Origin: Nipponacmea schrenckii
Lineage: Eukaryota; Mollusca; Gastropoda; Lottiidae
Direction of reading: 5' to 3'
DNA length: 64,000 nucleotides
Assembly (NCBI GenBank): GCA_030562195.1
Contig: CM060201.1
Coordinates: 19,976,454-20,040,453, forward strand
The position numbers and the translations under genes were made by a program. The notes below the pieces were generated by a model. That model saw only the letters and a program-made list of their open reading frames with translations, searched no databases and had not been told where the DNA came from. Every line of letters begins with the position of its first letter. The stretch's first letter is position 1. This document shows, one piece after another, positions 48,018 through 61,340 of the stretch.

Positions 48018-48204
48018 AATTCTTCTTTCTTCCTTTAGACTGTAATCTATAAAATGTAATTTGTCCTCTTAACGTTTCTTCGTACAATCGTAGTGAAGTA
48101 AATTGTCTGCTAAATATTGGCGTTTAGCCTTCTTTGTTTCTTCTTTTTATCTCGTACTCTATGCGTTTGTTATTTATTCTGACTAGCAGACGACATTCGG
48201 TGAG

Positions 48205-48212
48205 TATTTATA
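48205..48212 (-). promoter_or_regulatory. TATA box of the intact HSP70
   Basis: TATAAATA on the minus strand, about 190 bp upstream of the start codon, giving a 5' leader of roughly 160 bases. The box is conserved in copy B at 54598-54605. Confidence 0.75.
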
Positions 48213-48225
48213 CTTAAAATCGAAG

Positions 48226-48253
48226 TTCATGAATGGAGTAGAATGTTTGAGAA
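48226..48253 (-). promoter_or_regulatory. Proximal heat-shock elements of the intact HSP70
   Basis: TTCATGAA (48226-48233) and GAATGTTTGAGAA (48241-48253) are alternating GAA/TTC pentamers just upstream of the TATA box. Both are unchanged in copy B (54619-54626, 54634-54646). Confidence 0.65.
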
Positions 48254-48278
48254 AACTAACGTAGATTCCATGCAATTT

Positions 48279-48311
48279 GATTGGTTAAAGATTGACAACC
48301 CTGTGACGTCA
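48279..48311 (-). promoter_or_regulatory. CCAAT box and CRE of the intact HSP70
   Basis: AACCAATC on the minus strand at 48279-48286 and a perfect TGACGTCA at 48304-48311. The CCAAT box is kept in copy B (about 54672-54679); the CRE is not. Confidence 0.55.
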
Positions 48312-48347
48312 CATGAAGTTCCCCAGCCAAGGGACTGAACTCGTACA

Positions 48348-48365
48348 TTCTTGAATGTTCGCGAA
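48348..48365 (-). promoter_or_regulatory. Distal four-unit heat-shock element of the intact HSP70
   Basis: TTCttGAAtgTTCgcGAA is four perfectly phased inverted pentamers, the optimal arrangement for trimeric HSF1. It lies about 135 bp upstream of the TATA box. Confidence 0.82.
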
Positions 48366-48910
48366 AGATTGAGTAAATCGACTTTTCTGCACTTGTTTGA
48401 AAACATTGGATTTACTGTATTGATTCGTATTTAGTGAGAACATCGTGACCCAATATATTTTATCCGTCACTAGTTGATGGCATTGAAAATAACAAGGGTT
48501 ATTGGTATTTTCTCTACCAAAAGATGCAAGAATGTTGAAGAAATCAGTCCACAAGTAAATATAACACTGAGTGAGATTCAGTCTAAAGAAAAGTCCAGTT
48601 TCATGTTTCTAAATATATAAAGGAGAGGGGGGGGGTGTCGTGTCTTAGGTTTATATTGAATTATAAATGCTAAAATTTTAACCTAAGCCGTCTTTAAACT
48701 GGACATTTCAAAGCTGAATTCCTCGAGGTTCATAGGCCCTACTTTCAACCCACTACTGAAGTTTCCCCTAAGCTAAGTCTAAGTCTATATTTCAAATCTT
48801 ATCTCAACAGATAATGTCATAATTTGCTTGCCCTTGGCCTTTATCTATAATAAAGTAATAGTTGAATTCATTAGTCATTAGTCATTATCTACCAATAACA
48901 TGCCTTATAT

Positions 48911-50645
48911 ATGGTGGCCCATGGCTATCACTCAGTTTTTTCAACATGGCCCTACTTTATTTCTAACTAATTCATTCTATTTATTAAATTATTTATAAAT
49001 AACACAAAAAAAAAGAATAAAATAAAATAATAGTAATTGAAAAAAAAAAAGAATAAAATAAAATAAAAAGTAATTGAAAAAAAATAATAAAATAAAATCA
49101 AAAGTAATAGATAAAAAAATGAAAAAATTTAAAATGATTTTGAAATAATTTTGAAAGTAAAATGAATTAAAAGAAAACATTCTGAGACTAAAAGTAAAAC
49201 TGATTTCTTTTAAAGATTTTTTTAATCTATTTCATTCAAATATTATTTTAAAATTGAAATGAAAGTTAGGTGAATTTAAAATGATTTTAAAAGTGAAATA
49301 AATTAAATTAAAAAATCTGAAGAGCCTAGAACTATCATAGTATACCATCATGCATTGTATGGTCGATGTGGATTGGAGACGATTTGACATAAAGGGAAAT
49401 CACTCCGAAAATTTTGCCCACTGATTATCAATTCAATGAAAACTTTGACTGAAAAACAGATCTAGTGTTAATCATAGGCCAAATCAAAATCAACAATAAA
49501 AGGCTTTACCACAATCTAGGTTTATTATTAGGCTATGATGGCAGCTATGTCATGGGGCATAAATCCTGTAAGCTTATCTAGGTCTACAACATGATTTAAA
49601 GGGGTCTCATAAATAAATCTACCTAGCCTAGGACTAGCTAGGTGACTGGAATCAGCTACAAACAAGAAACAACTAGAGTATGGCCAAGTCGCTGATTCCA
49701 GTTACCTGTGGGCTGTGGCTAGCCCTAACTTTTAACCTAACCTAAGCCCTGACCGGAGTCTGCGCTCAGCGGTTAGTGTAAAATTCCCAACGCCCAAAAG
49801 CGCCCAACACCAGAAAGACGTTTGGATAATCAAAACTACTGGTAGGATAAAAAAAATTGGAATTTTCGGTGAAAGTAACGAGAAACGAAAAAAAGGAGAT
49901 GTTTTATATAATATGATTTACTTTTTTTTTATCGAATTTGTGTTATAATAATAAATGATGTCTGTGGGTTGTTTTGTCTTTAATAGCAATAGAATGAGAA
50001 TTATAATATTAATAACAGCCAAGGTTCAAAGGTCACGTTCAGACCAACTCTCAAATAATGGGACCTTCAATTCAAATTCTAGACTAGTAAACAACTGACT
50101 GCTGCCTCCCAGGAAAATTATCAAAATATAATCAAGTTTTTGCTCAAAATTAAAGAGACAAAAATCTTACCGTATCAATTTCGGAGTGATTTCCCTTTAT
50201 GTCAAATCGTCATGCATGATGGTATACTATGATAGCTCTAGGCTCTTCAGATTTTTTAATTTAATTTATTTCACTTTTAAAATCATTTTAAATTCACCTA
50301 ACTTTCATTTCAATTTTAAAATAATATTTGAATGAATTAGATTAAAAAAATCTTTAAAAGAAATCCGTTTTACTTTTAGTCTCAGAATGTTTTCTTTTAA
50401 TTTATTTTACTTTCAAAATCATTTTAACTTGTTTCATTTTTTTTTCTATTACTTTTGATTTTATTTTATTATTTTTTTTCAATTACTTTTTATTTTATTT
50501 TATTCTTTTTTTTTTCAATTACTATTATTTTATTTTATTCTTTTTTTTTGTGTTATTTATAAATAATTTAATAAATAGAATGAATTAGTTAAAAAATAAA
50601 GTAGGGCCATGTTGAAAAAACTGAGTGATAGCCATGGGCCACCAT
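48911..50645. mobile_element. Fold-back transposon with roughly 470-bp terminal inverted repeats
   Basis: The left arm starts ATGGTGGCCCATGGCTATCA and runs to about 49413; the right arm (about 50180-50645) is its inverted copy, ending CCATGGGCCACCAT. The arms include AT-rich AAATAAAATAAAAT stretches and end internally at GACATAAAGGGAAATCACTC. About 770 bp of unique sequence between them has no coding frame. CTTATAT flanks both sides (48904-48910; 50647-50653). The matching site in copy B (about 55304-55317, CCTTATATAGTTTAC) is uninterrupted, so this is an insertion polymorphic between the two duplicates. Confidence 0.82.
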
Positions 50646-52189
50646 ACTTATATTATATATACCGTAGTTTACTTTTATAACTGTTCAAAATTGTGAAAAT
50701 CAAATTCAAGCGAGAACGGATTTTTCTACAAGTACGGTATCACAATTATTCTACATCAAATCTGCATTTTTAAACGAAATATTTGTGACTACATGTACAT
50801 GTTTGCTTATTCTCAGGTCGGAATTAATCGGGAAGTGTGGGAATATCTTACATCATAAGTCAAAATATTTCAGTAAGAACGCCTGTGTTATATCTTACTA
50901 TACATATTGTACGTCCGTATATAATCCAGTCTTAGTTCTAGTTAGTTATATAGAAGAATCCTATAAGATCAGGTGTAAACCTTCACATATGCAATCTCTC
51001 AAATGTTCCAGTACTGTAAACGGAAATTTAAAACTGGTCGAAGCGGCAATTGTTTAATTAGTGTTTAATTATTGTACAGTCGGTATTTTTAAATGTTATA
51101 CTGTATACATAAATATGTAAATTAAACTTAATGTTTATGTGAAATTGTTCATTTCCTAATCATCATAAATATGTAAATTATATATTTCTTTATTACCATT
51201 GCGATTCTTATAGATGAATTTTACAAATAGCCTGGACAATGTAAAGTACATGCCTTTGTTGGTGTAAATGTAGGCCTATTTGTAGTAGATGATAAGTCAA
51301 GTGATTAAATCATAACTTCTTGTAACTATTTATCTACATTTACCCATTTTTTGATGAATATGTCGTTATATGTTAGAGCCGATAAAACCGATACGTTCAC
51401 CGGAAAAGTGAAAACCTTGTGTATTTTCTGATGTTATTGATCGGTAAAATGCAGAAGTGGTCGGTAAAAAGGGGTATTGACCGAGCGTAGATAGGACAGT
51501 TTGTAAACTCTACGGGAAAAACTCTATTATTATTGTTTTGGCAGTCCACATGATACTACCCACATGGAGAGATCCACTATTATTCATTTCATTTTACATA
51601 CTTACAATTTCACACAATATAGTTTGGTGATCGAACTATGGGAATTTGACAGAATGGTTCATTTTAAAACAAAGGCAATCAAATTTTGTACGGGGGTCAA
51701 ATTCCTTTTTTCAAATTTTGTACCATTGATTTCTTAAATGACAAGTGCTATTGGATCCCTTTACAATTATTGGGTCCCTGCTTTATAGAATTGCAACGTA
51801 ATATTCGACAAGAAACAAAAAGAAACAGATAACAATTTTGTTTCATAAGTCTGCCTTGTTATGGATCCTTCCTACCAGCTGGTCCTTGGAAAAACCTCTT
51901 GGCATTGATCTTTCCCAAATTATTCGTTCACCTTTACAGCTGATAATGACAGTTTATGCTTATGTCAACTCTACCAATCTCTTGGCATTGATCTTTCCCG
52001 GATTATCCGTTCATATTTGTAGCTGATAATAAGAGTTCATACTAATGTCAACTCTACCAATCTTTCTAGAAAGTTATCAAATATAAGACGCAATTGAATT
52101 CACGATATATAAATTTTCATAGAAATGTTGTTGGTAGGAATCTTGCAAAGACAAAGGATTTCATCATTTCGCCAATAGAATATAACTCA
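50646..52189. other. Distal part of duplication copy A and spacer, no gene seen
   Basis: Non-coding. It includes the inverted segment (50858-51280), sequence collinear with 55930-56470, and the small 83-bp tandem duplication at 51898-52060. Confidence 0.5.
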
Positions 52190-52479
52190 TTCTCTACCTT
52201 ACTCAAAAGAAGAGTAGTCAATTCAAAACAAATTATTATATTTCATAAATTTTATTTATGAATAACAAGAAAGAACATGGTAACAAAAATAAATAATAAA
52301 TTTCCTGAGTAACATATATACAAAAATACAATTTCACTTCGGATTTCTTTTGACTCAAGTCTTTAAATCACACCGTTTAATGTTCAATATCTTATGTTTG
52401 CATTAAATCACACCATTTCGCATTTTAAAGTCACTCACAGATTTCCATTTGCCCAAATCATTCTCACAATTGTCAGATT

Positions 52480-54406
<1,927 letters not shown>

Positions 54407-54597
54407 AATTCTTCTTTTCTTCTTTTAGACCGTAATCTATAAAATGTAATTTGTCCTCTTAACGTTTTTTTCGTACAATTGTAGTGAAGTAAATCGTCTG
54501 CTAAATATTGGCGTTTAGCCTTCTTTTTTTTCTTTTTTTTATCTCGTACTCTATGCGTTTGTAATGTATTCTGACTAGCAGACGACATTCAGCCAAA

Positions 54598-54762
54598 TAT
54601 TTATATTTAAAATCGAAGTTCATGAATGGAGTAGAATGTTTGAGAATGCGGAAGTAGATTCCATGCAATTTGATTGGTTAAAGATTGGTTACCCCCTTTA
54701 AAGTCACATGGAGTTTCCCCCCGCCAAGGGACTGAACTCGTACATTCTCGAATGTTCGCGAA
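54598..54762 (-). promoter_or_regulatory. Promoter of the third HSP70 copy
   Basis: TATAAATA at 54598-54605, TTCATGAA at 54619-54626, GAATGTTTGAGAA at 54634-54646, CCAAT (inverted ATTGG) at 54673-54677, and the four-unit element TTCtcGAAtgTTCgcGAA at 54745-54762. The CRE present in copy A is replaced by TTTAAAGTCA inside a region that also shows homopolymer growth (CCCCC, CCCCCC). Confidence 0.7.
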
Positions 54763-55510
54763 AGATTGAGTAAATCGACTTTTCTTCACTTGTTTGAAAA
54801 CATTGGATTTACTGTATTGATTAGTATTTAGTGAGAACATCGTGGCCCAATATATTTTATCCGTCAATAGTTGATGGCATTGAAAATAACAAGGGTTATT
54901 GTTATTTTCTCTACCAAAAGATGCCAGAATGTTGAAGAAATCAGTCCACAAGTAAATATGACACTGAGTGAGATTCAGTTTAATCCAGTTTCATGTGTCT
55001 TAATATATAAAGGAGGAGGGGGGGGGGTGTTGTGTCTTAGGTTTATATAGAATTATATATGCTAAAATTTAAACCCCAAGCCATCTATGAACTGGACATT
55101 TGAAAGCTGAATTCCACGAGGTTCATAGCCCCTACTTTCAACCCACTACTGAAGTTTCCCCTAAGCTATAGTTCTACCCCATTCTAGCCAAGGCTTAAAT
55201 TTCAAATCTCAACAGATAATGTTATAATTTGTTTGCCCTTGGACTTTGTCTATAATATAGTAATAGTTGAATTCTTAGTCATTAGTCATTATCTACCAAT
55301 AACATGCCTTATATAGTTTACTTTTATAACTGTTCAAGATTAGAGTGTGACAAATTAAATTTAAGCAAAAAACGGATTTACAACAAGTACGGTAGCACAA
55401 TTATTCTACAACTAGTCTGTATTTTTAGACGAAGCATTTGTGACTACATGTATATTTTTGCTTATTCTCGGGTCGGAATTAATCGGGAAGTGTGGGAATA
55501 TCTTACATCA

Positions 55511-55906
55511 CATAGGCCTACATTTACACCAACAACAACAAAGGCATGCGTTTTATATTGTCCAGGCTATTTGTAAAACCACCAATTCATCTATAAGAAT
55601 CACAATGGTAAAGAAATATATAATTTACATATTTATGTATATAACACTTTGTGTACAAAAATACCGACTGTACAATAATTAAACACTAATTTAACAATTG
55701 TCGCTTCGACTAGTTTTAAATTTTCCCTTTACAGTACTGGAACATTTCAGAGATTGCATATGTGTAGGTTTAGACCTGATCTTATACGATTCTTCAGAGA
55801 AAGAAAGAAAAAAACTAACTAGAACTAAGACTGGGTTATATATGGACGTACGGAATGTATAGTAAGATATAACACAGACACGTTCCTACAACTGAAATAT
55901 ATTTAC
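55511..55906. repeat. Segment inverted relative to duplication copy A
   Basis: ATAGGCCTACATTTACACCA through to ACTGAAATAT is the reverse complement of about 50858-51280, while the sequences on both sides are collinear between the two copies. Confidence 0.82.
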
Positions 55907-56497
55907 AATGTACCTACTATCACCTTTTGATGTATATAGATGATAAGTCAAGTGATTAAATCATAATTTCTTGTTATTGCGAAACTATTTGTTTTACATT
56001 ACCTCCTTTTTTGATGAAATAGTCGTTAAATGGTTGGAGCCGATCAAACCAATACGTTTTACCGGAAATAGTGCAAACCTAGTGTCTGTTCTGATGTTAT
56101 TGATCGGTAAAATGCGGAAGTGATCGGTAAAAGAGGTAATGACCGAGCTTAGATAGGAGAGTTTGTAAACTCTACGGGAAAAACTCTACTATTATTGTTT
56201 TGGCAGTCCACATGATACTACCCACATGGAGAGATCCACTATTATTCATTTCATTTTACATACTTACAATTTCACACAATATAGTTTGGTGATCAGAACT
56301 ATGGGAATTTGACAGAATGGTTCATTTTAAAACAAAGGCAATCCAATTTTGTATGGGTGTCACATGCCTTATTTCAAATTTGTACGATGGATTTCTTATG
56401 AGTACTAGTACTATCGGTCCCCTTTACAATTATTGGGTCTGTGCTTTATAGAATTATCACGTAATAGTTGACAAGAAAGAAAAAAGAAACAAATTAA

Positions 56498-56529
<32 letters not shown>
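56498..56529. repeat. (AAT)n microsatellite
   Basis: About ten uninterrupted AAT units at the right edge of duplication copy B. Confidence 0.95.
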
Positions 56530-56530
<1 letters not shown>

Positions 56531-56599
56531 TAGAATTGCTTACAATTATGAACGTATTTCGAGAGCCTTAAAATATTATATAGGCTAAAGTTGCAATTA

Positions 56600-56870
56600 C
56601 CTACATCTAGACAATATATTGAATATCATTTGACCTAGTTTTCAAAGTCATAAAATAATTAGGTCACACCTTCCGTAACGGTTAATGATGGCGAAAATAT
56701 GAAAATTATCAATTTTTGCTGTATTTAAGTACACTTATCTCTATGAATTTTTTAAGTAAGCCAAATTAAAAAATATCTACTCGTAGACAATATATTGAAT
56801 ATTATTTGACCTAATTTTCAAGGTCATAGATTAAGTGGGTCACACCTTCCGTACCCGTTAAAGTGACCTA
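56600..56870. repeat. Tandem pair of a roughly 176-bp repeat
   Basis: TAGACAATATATTGAATAT, a TTTGACCTA-TTTTCAA-GTCATA block and GGTCACACCTTCCGTA occur twice, at about 56607 and 56783. Further diverged material with ACCGGAAGT motifs follows to about 57500. No gene seen. Confidence 0.75.
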
Positions 56871-57599
56871 ATTTTGAAAAAATCGAAATTTAAATAATTC
56901 GAAAGAAAATACGAAATTTGAAAATCGGTCTCCAAGAAAAGGTAGATAATGTTCCATTGTATCTATGTGCTAAATTTCATCAAAATCGGTCTATCAGTAG
57001 TGTCTGAATTTCGGATTTAAGAATTGTAACGAAAATTCAAAATGGCGGCCGATATGGCAGCTTGACCTAATTATTTAGGTCAAATCAATTACTATTGACA
57101 AGTTATTTATAAAACAGTTTTCACTTTTCACCTAGCAGTTATAGACCGGAAGTTACGTAATTACGTCATTTGAGGCTAAACCGGAAGTGGAATTTTTTTT
57201 TCACATTTTTTCAAAAATTATAAACATATCGCCTATCAACTGGTAAAGTTTCAAAATTTTACCATTTATATTAAAGGAGAAATCACGGTCTGAAATTTTT
57301 GCCGATGACCCTTGAATATTGAATTGCAAATCGTGGGTAAAATATTTAACCTAATTGCATAAAACCTATAATTGTTAGTTGACAAATACATTGAAGTTTT
57401 CAAATCTGAAAATCCGGTCAAAATCGAACTGAAAATAAACTTGCTAAAGCAAAAAAACCTGAACTTCCGGTTCTCACTTCCTGTCAGAGATAGAACTTCC
57501 GGTTTTGTTTTATTTGATAATAGAAATCATTCTAAGATCAACTGTAGATTTAGAATTTCTGCACCTTTTACCAGTTTGTCTGCAAACTCATCCAAGAAT

Positions 57600-58576
57600 T
57601 ACAAAAAAAAAAAAAAACTAGATCCCCAGGCTTCGCGAGGTTCTGACGCAGTGCGTAGCAGTTTTGATATACGCTTTAAAACTACCCCACAAAGTATCAG
57701 TGGAACACTAACATTATTTTACAGAGTATAAGTAGTTTTATTTCAAAGCATAATTGGTTCGCTGAAACTCGTGTCATGTAGATCGCCCAAACGCATAATC
57801 CAACAAACAGTTTTTAACGATGAAATTTGCAATTTTCAAATGGTGATTAAACGGAAAGTAAAGATCGTACATCAAAATATAATATATCAATGGATAGATC
57901 TTTTCGAGAGCTATCACATTTGTGCGGCTCACAAGGTCACCAAAGGTCAAGGTTACTATATACGACCATTTGAATTTTTTTATCTATTACTATCAGGTAA
58001 ATATCAAAATCAAAATCAAAATTCAAAAATCAGTTTCCAAATATAATTCAACAATCGATATAATATTCTATAGGCATCAAAATTACACGAATCGGAACAT
58101 CTCCAGAGCCCCAATTTCAATTTAAAGAAAAACACGCACAGTTAGTAGAGAAGAAAATACAAAATTTTCAAATACTAAAAAGCGCATTTTTGGTGGAAAT
58201 ATGTGGTTTTATATATCATTACAAAGAGAGGATAAATTGTAATCCGGTTCAATATGAATTTTTGTTATTTATAAATTAGTTCACGTGACAGAGCTCTTTA
58301 AAAATAAAAATCACAAATTTCAATCGGCTATAAAGCCGGAAGTAGACATCGGGCAACACAAATGAATATATCAGGGGATAGATATCATCAAGGGCAATAA
58401 ATCGTGTTCAGGTCACAAGGTCACCAAAGGTCAAGGTCACAAAATATTGGCCTTTAAAGTTTTGGTCATTACCAATAAAATTAAAATGGAAATAAAAGAA
58501 AATCAAAATCAAAATTCAAAAATCGGCTCCCAAATAAAGTTGCGCAATCGACTCTAGTCATTAGATATGAAAAAAT
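57600..58576. repeat. Roughly 485-bp repeat, two copies, carrying AGGTCA half-site clusters
   Basis: CACAAGGTCACCAAAGGTCA and flanking blocks (ATATATCA-GGATAGAT before, ATCAAAATCAAAATTC and AAAAATC-G after) recur about 484 bp apart, at 57930 and 58414. The second copy runs into the 500-N gap, so the array may be longer in reality. Short open frames here are not supported as genes. Confidence 0.75.
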
Positions 58577-59076
58577 NNNNNNNNNNNNNNNNNNNNNNNN
58601 NNNNNNNNNNNNNNNNNNNNNNNNNNNNNNNNNNNNNNNNNNNNNNNNNNNNNNNNNNNNNNNNNNNNNNNNNNNNNNNNNNNNNNNNNNNNNNNNNNNN
58701 NNNNNNNNNNNNNNNNNNNNNNNNNNNNNNNNNNNNNNNNNNNNNNNNNNNNNNNNNNNNNNNNNNNNNNNNNNNNNNNNNNNNNNNNNNNNNNNNNNNN
58801 NNNNNNNNNNNNNNNNNNNNNNNNNNNNNNNNNNNNNNNNNNNNNNNNNNNNNNNNNNNNNNNNNNNNNNNNNNNNNNNNNNNNNNNNNNNNNNNNNNNN
58901 NNNNNNNNNNNNNNNNNNNNNNNNNNNNNNNNNNNNNNNNNNNNNNNNNNNNNNNNNNNNNNNNNNNNNNNNNNNNNNNNNNNNNNNNNNNNNNNNNNNN
59001 NNNNNNNNNNNNNNNNNNNNNNNNNNNNNNNNNNNNNNNNNNNNNNNNNNNNNNNNNNNNNNNNNNNNNNNNNNNN
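58577..59076. other. Assembly gap (500 N)
   Basis: Exactly 500 N. It has the 485-bp repeat on its left and a 60-bp minisatellite on its right, so it was probably caused by unresolved tandem repeats. Confidence 0.97.
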
Positions 59077-59446
59077 AAATTTGGAAATGAAGATAACTCT
59101 ATGATAGAATTGTCAACAACACTAATACCATTAAAACAATTTGGGAAGGAAGATAACTCTATTATAGAGTTGTCAACAACACTAATTCCATTAAAATAAT
59201 TTGGGAAGGAAGATAACTCTATTATAGAGTTCTTTACAACACTAATTCCATTAAAAGAATTTGGAAATGAAGATACCTTTATTATAGAGTTGTCAACAAC
59301 ACTAATTCCATTAAAATAATTCGGAAAGGAAGATAACTCTATTATACAGTTGTCAACAACACTAATTCCATTAAAATAATTTGGGAAGGAAGATAACTCT
59401 ATTTTACAGTTGTCAACAACACTAATTATATCAAAATAATTTGGAT
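59077..59446. repeat. 60-bp minisatellite, about six copies visible
   Basis: The period is exactly 60 bp: AATTTGGGAAGGAAGATAAC then TCTATTATAGAGTTGTCAAC, AACACTAATTCCATTAAAAT. Each unit contains the palindrome AACTCTATTATAGAGTT. The unit is a multiple of three, so a 20-residue repeat frame stays open on the minus strand; with no start and a gap next to it, it is not called a gene. Confidence 0.93.
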
Positions 59447-59689
59447 TAGCCTCCGACATCAATAATAAAACATAAATGTCAAGGTCAACAGAGGTAAGTA
59501 TTAAAGTTGGTCCCTTACATCATTATTAATAAACCAATAACATAACACTGTAACACAACGGACGAGAAGTATATCTTCCGGTAAGTAAATTTATATGCGC
59601 ACAAGTATTGGTAAAGATGGGATCGTCTAGTGCATGGTCATCGGGATTAAAACGATTGGAAACAGGCTTGTCTATGGGTAGCCAAATAT

Positions 59690-60165
59690 CTTAGTCAATG
59701 AGTCATTAAGGCAACGAGTGATGTTTTAAGTTAGTCAGTATTCGATTAGCGAGTCAACGAATCTGTGGGTCAGTGAGTCAGGAATGAGTGAGTGAGTCAT
59801 GAAGTAGGTCAGTAAATCAGTGGTTAGCGAGTCGATGAGTCAATGAATTTTTGTGTCAATGAGTGGAGTGAGTTAGGTGAATTATTTGAGTGGAGAGTAA
59901 CTGAAGGTGAGTTTTTTAGTCAGCAGGCGATTCTTTTAGTCAGACAGTTCGTCTTAAATTGAATGAGTCAGCTATTCATTGAGTCAGACAGTTCGTCTTA
60001 AAGTGAATGAGTCAGCTATTCATTGAGTCAGGCAGTTCGTCTTAAAGTGAATGAGTCAGTTATTTATTGAGTCAGTCAGTTTGTCTTAAAGTGAATGAGT
60101 CAGCTATTCATTGAGTCAGTGAGAGAGTGAGTCGGTGAGACGATGGATCATTTATTTGAACTAAG
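59690..60165. repeat. GAGTCA-rich minisatellite with a 44-bp higher-order unit
   Basis: At least twelve TGAGTCA heptamers. From 59940 to 60115 there are four consecutive 44-bp units (TCAGACAGTTCGTCTTAAAG then TGAATGAGTCAGCTATTCAT, TGAG). TGAGTCA is the AP-1 consensus, but here it is simply the repeat core. Confidence 0.9.
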
Positions 60166-60264
60166 AATTAAAGAGTTGTTCTGTAATTCATATTGAAATA
60201 AATTTTACTTTCCTATTTTTGTATTTATTACTAGTTATAACTATAACATCTACAACAGCAACAA

Positions 60265-61340
60265 AAACACCGCAACAATTGAGCACCACACAAAACCACA
60301 ATCTAGCACCAAATACCTCCATAACTGAGCATCACACACCGCAACGATTGAGCATCAAACACCACAACAATTGAGCACCACACAAAACAACAATCTAGCA
60401 CCAAACACCACAACAACTGAGCATCACACACCGCAACGATTGAACATCAAACACCACAACAATTGAGCATCAAACACCACAACAATTGAGCATCACTCAC
60501 CACAACAATTGATCATCAAACATCACAACAATTGAGCATCACACACCGCAACGATTGAACATCAAACACCACAAGAATTGAGCATCAAACACCACAACAA
60601 TTGAGCATCACTCACCACAACAATTGATCATCAAACATCACAACAATTGAACATCACACACCACAACAATTGATCATCACACACCACAACAATTGATCAT
60701 CACACACCACAACAATTGATCATCACACACCACAACAATTAAGCATCAAACACCACAACAATTGAGCATCACACACCACAACAATTGATCATCAAACACC
60801 ACAACAATTGAGCATCAAACACCGCAACAATTGAACATCACACACCGCAACATTTGAGCATCAAACAACACAACAATTGAGCATCAAACACCGCAACAAT
60901 TGAGCATTTAACACCGCAAACATTGAGCATCAAACACCGCAACAATTGAACATCAAACACAGCAAAAAGTGAGCATCAAACACCGCAACAATTGAGCATC
61001 AAACACCGCAACAATTGAGCATCAAAAACCGCAACAATTGAGCATCAAACACCGCAACAATTGAGCATCAAAAACCGCAACAATTGAGCATCAAAAACAG
61101 CAACAATTGAGCATCAAACACCACAATAATTGAGCATCAAACACCGCAACGATTGACAACCAAACACCGCAACCATTGAGCACCAAACACTAGCAACAAT
61201 TTAGCACCAAATACCACAATAATTGGGCACCACACACCGCAACAATTGAGCATCAAACACCGCAACAATTGAGCATCAAAAACCGCAACAATTGAGCATC
61301 AAACACAGCAAAAAGTGAGCGTCAAACACCGCAACAATTA
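60265..61340. repeat. 23-bp minisatellite, about 45 copies
   Basis: ACACCGCAACAATTGAGCAT followed by CAA repeats, with ACC(A/G)CAACAATT and GAGCATCA as the stable core. A 23-bp period is not frame-preserving, so it is non-coding. Confidence 0.95.

Larger units (their letters stand above)
45815..51800. repeat. Segmental duplication, copy A (contains the intact HSP70)
   Basis: From the 3' flank of the second HSP70 gene, through its coding region and promoter, to about 51800, the sequence is repeated in the same orientation at 52190-56470. Copy A is longer because it contains the fold-back element at 48911-50645. One internal segment (about 50858-51280) is inverted relative to copy B. Confidence 0.88.

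Noticed and set aside
46198..48038. Plus-strand frames opposite the HSP70 gene
   Set aside because: Antisense shadows of a strongly conserved coding region; the same shadows recur opposite the other two HSP70 copies.
49005..49180. Phe/Leu-rich minus-strand frame
   Set aside because: Produced by the AAAATAAAAT-rich arm of the fold-back transposon.
58554..59462. 302-codon minus-strand frame with a 20-residue repeat
   Set aside because: More than half is the N gap and the rest is the 60-bp minisatellite, which keeps frame only because 60 is a multiple of three. No start context and no known protein similarity.
60265..61340. CRISPR-like array of short repeats
   Set aside because: Units are contiguous with no unique spacers and the DNA is animal nuclear; this is a minisatellite.
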